Of a stretch of 64,000 nucleotides of DNA, positions 38,652-46,811 are shown piece after piece. Both the position numbers and the translations under genes were made by a program. The number at the start of each line of letters is the position of its first letter. Position 1 is the first letter of the stretch. The DNA comes from Hyphomicrobiales bacterium (GTDB taxonomy: Bacteria > Pseudomonadota > Alphaproteobacteria > Rhizobiales > Xanthobacteraceae). The stretch is taken from NCBI GenBank assembly GCA_017305715.1, contig JAFKKG010000010.1, positions 248,001-312,000 of the forward strand, read 5' to 3'. Below the pieces are notes generated by a model. The model was not told the DNA's origin, ran no database searches, and was given only the letters and a program-made list of their open reading frames with translations.

Positions 38652-39815
38652 TCAAAGGTTGCGGGCGATAATCAGCTTCTGGATGTTGCTGGTGCCCTCA
38701 TAGATCTTGCAGACCCGGACATCGCGACAGTAACGCTCGACCGGGAAATCGCGCAGATAGCCGTATCCGCCGTGAATCTGCAGCGCCTCGGAGCAGACTT
38801 TCTCGGCCATCTCGCTGGCGAACAGCTTGGCGATGGCGGCTTCCTTCATGCAGGGCAGCCCGGCCTCGAGCAGGCGTGCGGCATGCATGTAATATTGTCT
38901 GGCGATATCGACCTGCGCCGCCATGTCGGCGAGTGCGAAGCTGACGCCTTGCAGTTCCATGATCGGCTTGCCCGCGACCTCGCGTTCGCGCGCGTACCGA
39001 ATGGCGGCATCGAGAGCCGCCTGCGCTATTCCGACAGCCTGCGCCGCGATGGCGATGCGTCCGTCGGAAAGACCCGACATCATGATGCCATAGCCGCCCC
39101 CAAGGGTGCCGAGGATGTTTTCCTCCGGAACGCGGAGCTCATCGAGCTGGATCTGGGCGGTATGCGCGGTCCGCTGCCCGAGCTTGTCCTCGACGCGACT
39201 GACGACGTAGCCCTTGGCGGGCGGCTCGACCAGGAACGTCGTGAAGCCGCGCTTGCCGGCGTCGGGATCGGTGCGCGCGACCACGATCGCAACGCCGGCC
39301 TCGCTGCCGTTCGAGATGAACTGCTTGGTGCCGTTGATCACGAAGTCGCCGCCGTCGCGGCGCGCCGAGGTGCGAAGCGCCGATGTTTCGGAGCCGGCCT
39401 GCGGCTCCGTGATCAGGAAGGCACCGATTTTTTCACCGGCGGCCAGCGCCGGGAGCAGCCGGCGCTTCTGCTCGTCCGTACCGTGCTTTGAGATGACATG
39501 GGCGGCACCGAGATTGTGAACATGCACGATCGTCCCGACCCCGCCATCGGCCCCCGACAACTCCTCGATCGCGAGACAATAGGCGAGAAATCCGGATCCC
39601 GATCCGCCATATTCCTCGGGAACGGTCATTCCCATGAAACCTTGCGCGGCCAGGAGCTTGAGTTCCTGTGTCGGCCACGCCGACGTGCGATCCCGCTCGG
39701 CGGCCGTGGGCGCCAGAACGTCGCGTCCGAGTTTTCGGGCGGTATCGCGGATCATCCGCTGCTGATCGGACAGGAACGGGGCGGACCACGTGTCGTTGAC
39801 ATGCTTGTTCATCAT
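38652..39815 (-). CDS. Acyl-CoA dehydrogenase
   Basis: FAD enzyme of 387 aa making the first oxidation of beta-oxidation. Motifs are complete: FLITEPQAGSETSALRT at the flavin site, KQFISNGSEAGV, the QIHGGYGYLRDFPVERYCRDVRV signature and the catalytic base Glu373 in IYEGTSNIQ. The ATG at 39815 has GGAGG eight bases upstream; an adjacent ATG (39812) is possible. It lies 65 bases downstream of candidate operator C. Its product fits the hydratase, SDR and thiolase encoded upstream. Confidence 0.94.
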   Translation of the reverse strand: MMNKHVNDTWSAPFLSDQQRMIRDTARKLGRDVLAPTAAERDRTSAWPTQELKLLAAQGFMGMTVPEEYGGSGSGFLAYCLAIEELSGADGGVGTIVHVHNLGAAHVISKHGTDEQKRRLLPALAAGEKIGAFLITEPQAGSETSALRTSARRDGGDFVINGTKQFISNGSEAGVAIVVARTDPDAGKRGFTTFLVEPPAKGYVVSRVEDKLGQRTAHTAQIQLDELRVPEENILGTLGGGYGIMMSGLSDGRIAIAAQAVGIAQAALDAAIRYAREREVAGKPIMELQGVSFALADMAAQVDIARQYYMHAARLLEAGLPCMKEAAIAKLFASEMAEKVCSEALQIHGGYGYLRDFPVERYCRDVRVCKIYEGTSNIQKLIIARNL

Positions 39816-39879
39816 TGGACTGCCCTCCGCAATCGGGACCGAGAACTCACAGTCCACTATTTTACGGAAGGATACATTA

Positions 39880-39898
39880 ATTTACCCGTGGGTCAAAT
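39880..39898 (-). promoter_or_regulatory. Shared candidate operator, site C, over a -35 element
   Basis: On the minus strand this reads ATTTGACCCACGGGTAAAT, an imperfect dyad (TTTGACCC / GGGTAAA). TTGACC followed after 16 bases by TATCCT can be the acyl-CoA dehydrogenase promoter. See sites A and B. Part of the shared sequence is the -35 hexamer itself, so only the GTAAAT half and the spacing argue for a common regulator. Confidence 0.6.
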
Positions 39899-40116
39899 CA
39901 CAACTGCCCTCGGCGATGCGCGGATTCATGCCGGCGCTTCATCGGTCGCCGTGATCGCATCGAAGACGGCCTTTTCCGTAGAACCGAACTCATCGATAAA
40001 ACCAGAGATTTGGGCTTGCTCCATCCGCCGAGCCTCCGAAGGTTGTCGTAGCGGGCACAATCAGGGATTGATAGGATGATCGCGTCTATCGCGGGCCACG
40101 CGTCGCCCTGGACAAG

Positions 40117-41328
40117 TTGCGCCCCAACCCAATCGACTGTGCCATGATCAGGATTTGGTCCGAAGGGGGAGAGGCCCTGGTGCCCTGCACCGTTACCGAG
40201 GTCAGGGACGAGGGCACCGGCTTCAGCCCGATTACCGAGCCGGCGAATTGCGCCGGCACGTATACCTTGCGTTCCGCCAAGCAGACGCAATGCCTCAGGA
40301 TAGAACCGCACGACGGGCATTGGGGCATGTTCGTGGACATTGGCTCCCCTGACGATCAGATCCACTGCATATCGATGGGCGATCCGGATCTGCCGTGGTG
40401 GCAGGTTGCCGTGGGCGCCAGAAGCCCGGCGGTCCACTCTGCGCGCGGGATCAAGATCGGAATCATCGACGTCCTGTTCAGGCCAGGGCCAAACCTGGTG
40501 GATTTTGAGTTGACCGAACCGGGGCGGCTTGAGGAATTTTCGTCGACCTCCGCCGACGGGCACGGTCGCCAAGTGAGTGCGATCGTGGCTGGTCGGGGGC
40601 CGGGCAAGTACCGCGGCTTGGCCCGCGATGCCCAAGTGTTTTTCATCGACGCATCGGTAGCGGACGATACCGGGGCGGCATCCGAGACCGTGCTGGACCA
40701 TGCGCGGGTCGTCGACGGTATCCGAAACCTCTGGGAGAACTACGACGCCGACATCATCAATCTGTCGTGCGGTTTCGGGACCCAGGATCTTCCCGATCTC
40801 GAGGAAGCCATCGAATTGGCGGCAGACAACGGGACGATCTGCATTTGCGCCGCGGGCAATTCGGTGATGCTGCCGATCGAGGCCCCCGCGCGCTACGAAG
40901 CGGCGGTCGCGGTGTGCGGCGTCGGGTTTACCGGGGTTGCCGATTTCCCGACGTTCCTCGGCCGGCTCGCGCGCAAGGCCGAGCGCGAGAAGTCGCCGTT
41001 CGGGTGCGAGGTCAAAACCTGGCCCCACGGTGTTCCATTTCTGCATTCCGGCACGGCCTGGGGGGTGGAACTCAATGCCTTCGCGCCCAGTCTGGGCATC
41101 ACCCTCGGGTCGGAAAATGGCCGCATTCGGGAGTATTATGGAACATCTTATGCATCGCCTATCGTTGGCAGCGTCCTTGCGTGCGCGCTCGCGGGTGACC
41201 AAATATACCGGAAACTCGCAGGCCGGGCCCGGTATCTTCATGCGCTGCGGCGGCTTCAGGAGATTTCGGTGGGTCTGGACCTGGCCCCCGGGGGGTCTCA
41301 AGCGGGAATGCCTTTGCTGCAGCGTTAA
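40117..41328 (+). CDS. Subtilisin-like serine protease (S8), no signal peptide
   Basis: Protein of up to 403 aa. A complete subtilase triad is visible: Asp118 (IGIIDVLF), His149 (SADGHGRQV) and Ser344 (YYGTSYASPIVG), with the oxyanion Asn248 (CAAGNS). The first 110 residues are not a signal peptide or a recognisable propeptide. The start is uncertain: TTG 40117 or ATG 40144, neither with a good ribosome site. A small candidate inhibitor-like gene follows, then a phosphoesterase, a trypsin-like and a caspase-like gene. A cytosolic regulated protease is the simplest reading. Confidence 0.88.
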   Translation: MRPNPIDCAMIRIWSEGGEALVPCTVTEVRDEGTGFSPITEPANCAGTYTLRSAKQTQCLRIEPHDGHWGMFVDIGSPDDQIHCISMGDPDLPWWQVAVGARSPAVHSARGIKIGIIDVLFRPGPNLVDFELTEPGRLEEFSSTSADGHGRQVSAIVAGRGPGKYRGLARDAQVFFIDASVADDTGAASETVLDHARVVDGIRNLWENYDADIINLSCGFGTQDLPDLEEAIELAADNGTICICAAGNSVMLPIEAPARYEAAVAVCGVGFTGVADFPTFLGRLARKAEREKSPFGCEVKTWPHGVPFLHSGTAWGVELNAFAPSLGITLGSENGRIREYYGTSYASPIVGSVLACALAGDQIYRKLAGRARYLHALRRLQEISVGLDLAPGGSQAGMPLLQR

Positions 41329-41381
41329 CGCTTCTATGGTATGAGTCCCCGAAGCGGCTCAGGAGAGTGAAGAAGCAATCA

Positions 41382-41648
41382 ATGAGCGCCAAAATGCGTG
41401 AATTCGTAGTGTCGCTCCGTCGCGGAGCTGACATGACGATGGTGGTTCCAAGCGGATCCTTGACGGATGCCGTGAAGGAAACACGCGTCCACATCATGGA
41501 AGTCATGCCCACCGGCAAAACCGTGGTCGTCGCCGTCAGCAGCCCGAACGAACTCAAGCTCCTGCGCGCGCGGCTCGACGGCACCTGTCACGTGGTGGAA
41601 CGCACCATCGGCCATGTGCTGAACGGCAGCTCCTCGGCCGGAGGCTGA
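41382..41648 (+). CDS. Small protein, possibly propeptide/inhibitor-like
   Basis: Protein of 88 aa starting at ATG 41382 (GTG 41367 is possible), 53 bases after the subtilase stop. Its pattern is strand (MREFVVSLRRG), spacer, strand (VHIMEVMPTG KTVVVAVS), helix (PNELKLLRARL) and strand (CHVVERTIG). This order and the final L-x(n)-G-x-x-VVE motif recall the ferredoxin-like I9 propeptide/inhibitor fold of subtilases. Together with its position next to a subtilase that lacks a propeptide, this suggests a separate chaperone or inhibitor. The resemblance is weak and needs structure prediction. Confidence 0.6.
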   Translation: MSAKMREFVVSLRRGADMTMVVPSGSLTDAVKETRVHIMEVMPTGKTVVVAVSSPNELKLLRARLDGTCHVVERTIGHVLNGSSSAGG

Positions 41649-41840
41649 TCTGCGCCGCGGTCCTCCTCCCGCTACCACCGTCGAAAAGCTCCCTCAGTTC
41701 ATGCAGGCGAAGCGGAACGGCTGATGCGAGCTTGCCGCAGGCCAAGCACTCGCGCTATCAAATAGCATTGCAACTTTAGGCCATTTCGTAATTCATGTGC
41801 ACGGCAGCGTTGTCCAGCGCAATTTCGCGGGAGGTTGGAT

Positions 41841-43166
41841 ATGATGTCTTCGCCAGCTCCGAATTCATCCGCCATCGTGGTATCGGCCGACGAAATCTCG
41901 AGAATTTTCAGCGGTCGCGAGGCGATCGGAAACATCGAGGAAGTCGCGGCATCCGATGACGGGATGTCCGATGTCGAAAAGGCGGCGATCTTCGCCGGCC
42001 TCGGCAATACCATCGACAAATTGCGCCGCGCCCAAAAGGCTGCGGGTGCAAAGGTCCTGAGCACCCCGAACGATGCGCGGGCGGCCCGGCTGCAGAGCCT
42101 GATCGCGTCCGGCGAAGCGGCCAAGCTGTTGCTGCAACCTCTCGCGAGCGGCGGGTTCGAAGCGCTGTTCGACACGGACGATTGGAGCGGGTGGGCCACG
42201 GTCGCGTGGGCCAGACTGACCCATTTCTGGAAACATCCCCTGCCCGTTCCCGGCACCGTCATCCCCGAGCCACTTGCCGAACGGGCGCGCGTGGGGTTGC
42301 TCGGCGACTGGGGCACGGGAATGTATGGAGCGCCCTACATCGCCGAGGCGGTACGGACGGACAGCAACGGCTTCGAATTGCTGCTGCATCTCGGTGACGT
42401 CTATTATTCCGGGACGCTCGACGAGATCAACGGTCGATTCCTCGCCCTCTGGCCCACCCGGCAGGGAGCCATCAGCCGGGCGCTGAACTCGAACCACGAG
42501 ATGTTTTCCGGCGGAACGCCGTACTTCACCAGGACGCTGAAGGAATTCGGCCAGCCGAGCAGTTACTTCGCGTTCCAGAACACGCACTGGACATTGATCG
42601 GTCTCGACGTCGCCTATCTCGACCACGACATCGACGACGAGCAGGCTTGGTGGGTAAGCGAGGTCGTGCGCAACGCCGGCAGCCGAAAGATCGTCTTCTT
42701 CTCGCACCATCAGCTCTATTCCAACATCGAAAAGGAGCAGGGCGATCGCCTGTGGTCGCACGACACGTTCGGGGCGCTGCTGCGCAGCAAACGCGTGTTC
42801 GCCTGGTATTGGGGGCACGAGCACAGGTGCACCATTTTCGAAGAGCCCGACCGCCAGTTCGGCATCTACGGCCGCTGCATCGGCCATGGCGGCATGCCGC
42901 AGGCGCGCGATCTCACCAGGGGTCTGCCCCGCGCCACCGACCCGCGCTACGCGGCGGCCGATTGGCGCGTATGCGCCGAAAAGACCGTGGGCTCCAACGT
43001 GCTCTCCCGCGCCGTCGTCCTTGAAGGCCCGAACCCGTTCATCACCGGCGAGGAAGAAAAATTCACCCCGCACGGCTTCTCCGTCCTCGAATTCGACGGG
43101 CCGCACCTTCACGAAGACGTCCGCGATGCGAAAGGCGCGGTCATCTATTCCAGGCAACTTTGCTGA
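41841..43166 (+). CDS. Calcineurin-like metallophosphoesterase
   Basis: Protein of 441 aa. Residues 1-145 are a poorly conserved, partly helical N-terminal region. The metallophosphoesterase domain follows, with Asp156 (LLGDWGTG), Asp186 (LHLGDVYYSG), Asn218-His219 (NSNHEM), His289/290 (FFSHHQLYS) and the WGHEH motif (325-328), so the dinuclear metal site looks complete. The second motif is like purple acid/cyclic-nucleotide phosphodiesterases. GGGAGG precedes the ATG. It is ten bases from the trypsin-like gene, in one operon. No signal peptide. The substrate could be a nucleotide or a phosphoprotein. Confidence 0.87.
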   Translation: MMSSPAPNSSAIVVSADEISRIFSGREAIGNIEEVAASDDGMSDVEKAAIFAGLGNTIDKLRRAQKAAGAKVLSTPNDARAARLQSLIASGEAAKLLLQPLASGGFEALFDTDDWSGWATVAWARLTHFWKHPLPVPGTVIPEPLAERARVGLLGDWGTGMYGAPYIAEAVRTDSNGFELLLHLGDVYYSGTLDEINGRFLALWPTRQGAISRALNSNHEMFSGGTPYFTRTLKEFGQPSSYFAFQNTHWTLIGLDVAYLDHDIDDEQAWWVSEVVRNAGSRKIVFFSHHQLYSNIEKEQGDRLWSHDTFGALLRSKRVFAWYWGHEHRCTIFEEPDRQFGIYGRCIGHGGMPQARDLTRGLPRATDPRYAAADWRVCAEKTVGSNVLSRAVVLEGPNPFITGEEEKFTPHGFSVLEFDGPHLHEDVRDAKGAVIYSRQLC

Positions 43167-43176
43167 GGTCCTTCCG

Positions 43177-44121
43177 ATGGCGTTCGATCAGGCCAAGCTG
43201 CTTGCGCGGGCCCAGCGCGCGCTCGGCGCCAACTCGCCGACCGATGCGGTGCGCAAGGTCCGTTCGATCGTCGGATCGAAGAAAATCCCCGCCAGCGAAA
43301 AAGACGCGCAGATCGCAATGGATACCCTGCTCGACGGCAGGTCGCCGACACCGGCCCAGATCTCCGCCCTCGAAATCGTCATCCGGCTGATGCGGCCGGT
43401 GGTGCTGACCGCAAACGCCGAGCTCGGTGATCTTCCGGAGACCAGCAACAAGGACCTGCAGCCCGAAGCATTGAAGTCCGCGTGGAGCGAGTTCCGCCGG
43501 CTCGTCGCTCCCTGGATCGGCTCGATCGGCCGGATCGAGGATGCGTCGGGCAATCACGTCGGCACCGGCTTCGTCGCCGGCAAGAACATGATCGCGACCA
43601 ACCGGCACGTGCTTGCGATCCTCACCGCCGGAGGTAACGTGCTTGCGCCCGCGCAAAGCAAAATCTGCTTCAAGCACGAATCAGGCCTGACCAATGCCAG
43701 GACCGACTACGTGAACATCAACGGCGTGATCGACCTCCATCCGCGCTACGATATCGCGCTGCTCGAATGCGATGTCGGTGGCAGGGTTTCCCTCGATTTC
43801 GAAAGCGCTCTGCCGGAGACCGGTTCGGCGATCTGCACGATCGGATATCCCGGCGAGGACAAGAAGAACAACCCGCTGTTCCTGACGCCGGTCTTCAACG
43901 GTGCCTTCGGCGTGAGGAGCGCCTCGCTCGGCGAAACGCTCGATGGAACGGAGGGCGTCGACATCTTCCACGACTGCTCCACCACGAGGGGCAATTCGGG
44001 TTCGCCGGTTTTCGCGCTCTCGACCGCGAAGGTCGTCGGAATCCACCGGTCCGGCTTCTTCATGTACCGGAACGAAGCGCTCTCGTCGCACGTGCTCCAA
44101 ACGATGGGTGGGCCGAAATGA
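43177..44121 (+). CDS. Trypsin-like serine protease with N-terminal helical region
   Basis: Protein of 314 aa. The chymotrypsin-fold domain (about 108-305) keeps its triad: His144 (TNRHVLA), Asp192 (RYDIALLE) and Ser274 (TRGNSGSPVFA). The N-terminal 75-100 residues are predicted mostly helical (AKLLARAQRALG, DAQIAMDTLLDG, ISALEIVIRLMRPV) and occupy the place where effector-associated domains occur in trypsin-type effectors of bacterial conflict systems; I cannot confirm homology. No signal peptide. The stop overlaps the ATG of the caspase-like gene, so their synthesis is coupled. Confidence 0.88.
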   Translation: MAFDQAKLLARAQRALGANSPTDAVRKVRSIVGSKKIPASEKDAQIAMDTLLDGRSPTPAQISALEIVIRLMRPVVLTANAELGDLPETSNKDLQPEALKSAWSEFRRLVAPWIGSIGRIEDASGNHVGTGFVAGKNMIATNRHVLAILTAGGNVLAPAQSKICFKHESGLTNARTDYVNINGVIDLHPRYDIALLECDVGGRVSLDFESALPETGSAICTIGYPGEDKKNNPLFLTPVFNGAFGVRSASLGETLDGTEGVDIFHDCSTTRGNSGSPVFALSTAKVVGIHRSGFFMYRNEALSSHVLQTMGGPK

Positions 44122-46349
44122 GCCGCCGCGCATTGATTATCGCAATCGAGAACTACCCGCTCGTCAGCGACGGCAGCCTGGATACCGACCTTGAGAGAAC
44201 GGTTGCCCGCGCACGCCTCTTTCGGTTCTGGCTGACCCGCAAATGGAAGCGCGAGGGCATATCGAAACACGATCAGCACGTCATCTTCTGCTCGGAGCCG
44301 AAGGTGATCGGCGGAAGGGGCGCGTCGATCAAAGACCTCACGGATGCGCTGCTCGAGTTGAAGAATCTTGGCCGCAACATGACGGACGAACTATACTTCT
44401 ATTTCAGCGGCCACGGATTCACTTTCGACAAGAAAATTACCCGATCGAGCATGCTGATCACCGCAGACTTCAGGTCCATGGATGAATCGGGAGGCCAGTG
44501 CGCCAACCTCGACTGGATCGTTCTTTGGCTGACGATGAACATGGGCGCCGGACGCCACTACTACTTCATCGACGCCTGCCGCAATCTGTTCGACTCGCGA
44601 CTCATCCAGCCACCTGATGCTTTGCTAAACAACAATCCGGATACCACGGGAGAGCCCGATTCATTTCTGCTGCAATCGTCACGAGTAGGGGAAGTCGCCC
44701 CGGCCGACGGCACCTTCGCGGATGCCCTGCTGGCGGGCCTTGCCGGTCGCGGCATCGCAAAGATCTGGGACCGGTCCGATCCCGACGCGATGGTGGTGCG
44801 GTTCGATACGCTCAGGGATTTCGTCAAGCAGCGCATCAACCGCAAGATCCATCAGAACGTCAGCGGAGATGGTGGCGATGCGTCCGGCCTGATCCTCCGG
44901 ATGAAACCGCCGCCGATGTCCAAATGCACGATCCATCTGGTCGGCGGCGAGGCGGCGGGTACCGCGTTCTTCGAAGGGGAAAGGACTCGCCTGCGCGAGC
45001 CGCTGAAGGGCACGTCCGGCCGTTACGACGTACCGCCCGATACCTACCGGATCACGCTCGATCTCGGAGGCCCCAGCACCTCGCCCAAAGAGAAGGTGCT
45101 CACGCTGTACGACGATGCCGAAGCGACATTTTCGCTGGATCCCCTGCTGGCCCCGCCGGATCCATCCCTGGAAGCGACGGTCATCACCGTTCCGCCGGAC
45201 ACCTCGCTTACCCTCACCCGGGAAGGCCGGGCGACCCGGACGTTCACGGAAGGGACTCACCGGCACGTGCCGCGTGGCAAATATGGCGCCGTGCTGAGCA
45301 ACGCCGAAAACCGGGTGATCAGGTCCGACGAGCTCATTCTGACCGGCACCAAACCGGTCGACATCGGCGAATGGACCCGCGGCGCGATCCGCAAGGTGAT
45401 ACTCGATCGATTCCCAAAAGACCCGAATGGCCGCATCCTGCTATCTCCGGCTCTGGAGAGAGCCCTCATCGATACCGATCTCGACATCCTGCTGTCGCTG
45501 CTCGGGGCCGCCAAGATCCTCGAAGGCGATCCGCGCGTTCCCGCGAACGAAATCGCACGGTTCCCGCTTGGCGATTTTGCATCCGAGAACGCGGGCTCAT
45601 CGCCCGTCTTCGTCCTTGGGGCGTTCGAAGATGACGAAACGAAGCTGGAGGTTTCCATCCGCCGCAGCGGGGCGCCGGATTGGAGCCTGGCATCGACATC
45701 GGAAATAGAATCGTTACGCGACTTCCGGGCCAGGCCGGACGCGGGTCCCCTCCTCGTATCGTTGAGGAAGGCGGGCGACCCCGTTGCCTACACACTGCAA
45801 TCCATCGCCCTTCGTAACCGTGTTACCTTGATCACGGTTACGCAAGACAGCGACGGTGGCTTCACGATCGGACAGTACTTCATTCCGCTCGGTCATCTCG
45901 CCGCTGAATTCGACTATCCAACCTCCTCCCGTCATGGAGACCCGCTGCTGGACGTGCTGGCCACCAGCCGGATGACGCGCTCCTTCCGCCGGCGCCGCAA
46001 CGTTTTGAGCGATCTGCAGTTCTATTCCGGCAGGGATCTCGTCGAGGGAAACTGGAAGGATCCGCTGGCGATTCTGCTCGCGGCGTACGAGGCGCTTCGG
46101 CGCCGAAGACAAGAGAGCGATCTGCCAACCCTCGTTTCGGCACTGGAGCGTTTTTTCAGCGAGATGCCCGACACGCAGATTCTTGCATCCAGGCTACGCG
46201 GCGCCACGCCCCGGCTGGAGAAGGGGCTTCCCATCTTCATGGATGGTTTCGTCGCCGCCGGCGGATCGGCATCCGACCTCCCGACGGGATCCTCACTGGA
46301 CTACACCTCGATCTGGACCGCGTGGCACGAACTCCCTTCGCGGAAGTGA
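44118..46349 (+). CDS. Caspase-like (C14) protease with beta-rich middle and long C-terminal region
   Basis: Protein of 743 aa. The caspase-hemoglobinase domain spans about residues 1-260: ALIIAIENYP opening strand, His99 in YFSGHGFTF and Cys154 in FIDACRNLF. Two beta-rich modules follow (about 268-342, with RYDVPPDTYRITLDL, and 350-418), resembling PEGA/Ig-like folds. The remaining 320 residues hold a mixed region and a helical end (PLAILLAAYEALRRRRQES). The ATG at 44118 overlaps the trypsin stop. Bacterial caspase-like effectors usually carry sensor or adaptor modules; here the tail may have that role. Cytosolic; function inferred only. Confidence 0.88.
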   Translation: MSRRALIIAIENYPLVSDGSLDTDLERTVARARLFRFWLTRKWKREGISKHDQHVIFCSEPKVIGGRGASIKDLTDALLELKNLGRNMTDELYFYFSGHGFTFDKKITRSSMLITADFRSMDESGGQCANLDWIVLWLTMNMGAGRHYYFIDACRNLFDSRLIQPPDALLNNNPDTTGEPDSFLLQSSRVGEVAPADGTFADALLAGLAGRGIAKIWDRSDPDAMVVRFDTLRDFVKQRINRKIHQNVSGDGGDASGLILRMKPPPMSKCTIHLVGGEAAGTAFFEGERTRLREPLKGTSGRYDVPPDTYRITLDLGGPSTSPKEKVLTLYDDAEATFSLDPLLAPPDPSLEATVITVPPDTSLTLTREGRATRTFTEGTHRHVPRGKYGAVLSNAENRVIRSDELILTGTKPVDIGEWTRGAIRKVILDRFPKDPNGRILLSPALERALIDTDLDILLSLLGAAKILEGDPRVPANEIARFPLGDFASENAGSSPVFVLGAFEDDETKLEVSIRRSGAPDWSLASTSEIESLRDFRARPDAGPLLVSLRKAGDPVAYTLQSIALRNRVTLITVTQDSDGGFTIGQYFIPLGHLAAEFDYPTSSRHGDPLLDVLATSRMTRSFRRRRNVLSDLQFYSGRDLVEGNWKDPLAILLAAYEALRRRRQESDLPTLVSALERFFSEMPDTQILASRLRGATPRLEKGLPIFMDGFVAAGGSASDLPTGSSLDYTSIWTAWHELPSRK

Positions 46350-46435
46350 CCGGCACCTCGCGTCAGTGGATTTTTCGCCCGTCCACATACTCCCGGCCTC
46401 CAGGAGGACGGCGTCGCCCTGGTGCGCACGACCGA

Positions 46436-46789
46436 TTACGGCTTCCGCAGAATCTTCTCCATCGCCTTCCCTTTCGCGAGTTCATCGACGAGTTTGTCCA
46501 GGTAGCGGATTTCCCGCATGGTCGGCTCGGCAATTTCCTCGACGCGGACGCCGCAGACCGTGCCCGTGATCAGGCTTCGCGACGGGTTCAGCTTGGGTGC
46601 CTTTGCAAAGAAGGTCTCAAAGTCGGTTTGCTTGTCCAGTTGCGCTTTCAGCGCTGCACCGCGATAGCCGGTCAACCACGCGATGATCTGGTCGATCTCC
46701 GCTTTGGTGCGTCCTTTTTTCTCTGCCTTGGCAATGTACAGGGGATAGACGCTTGCAAAGCTCATTGTGTAGATGCGGTGTTTCTTCAT
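46436..46789 (-). CDS. DUF2200-family protein
   Basis: Protein of 117 aa. The opening [29 protein letters not shown] and the IIAWLTGY segment are characteristic of DUF2200, a small family of unknown function common in proteobacteria and Firmicutes. The ATG at 46789 is chosen because the family begins there; the 36 residues upstream in the frame overlap another gene and are low-complexity. It is convergent with the caspase-like gene. Confidence 0.85.
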   Translation of the reverse strand: MKKHRIYTMSFASVYPLYIAKAEKKGRTKAEIDQIIAWLTGYRGAALKAQLDKQTDFETFFAKAPKLNPSRSLITGTVCGVRVEEIAEPTMREIRYLDKLVDELAKGKAMEKILRKP

Positions 46790-46811
46790 GTTGCCAATCC
46801 AGCTTCGGTGA

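Noticed and set aside
39898-41301. A 467-residue minus-strand frame opposite the subtilase
   Set aside because: The plus strand encodes a complete S8 triad; the minus frame is Arg/Gly/Pro-rich antisense sequence without motifs.
40117-41328. Subtilase read as an extracellular or RiPP-leader protease
   Set aside because: There is no signal peptide, no precursor peptide gene or modifying enzyme nearby; the following genes point to an intracellular protease set.
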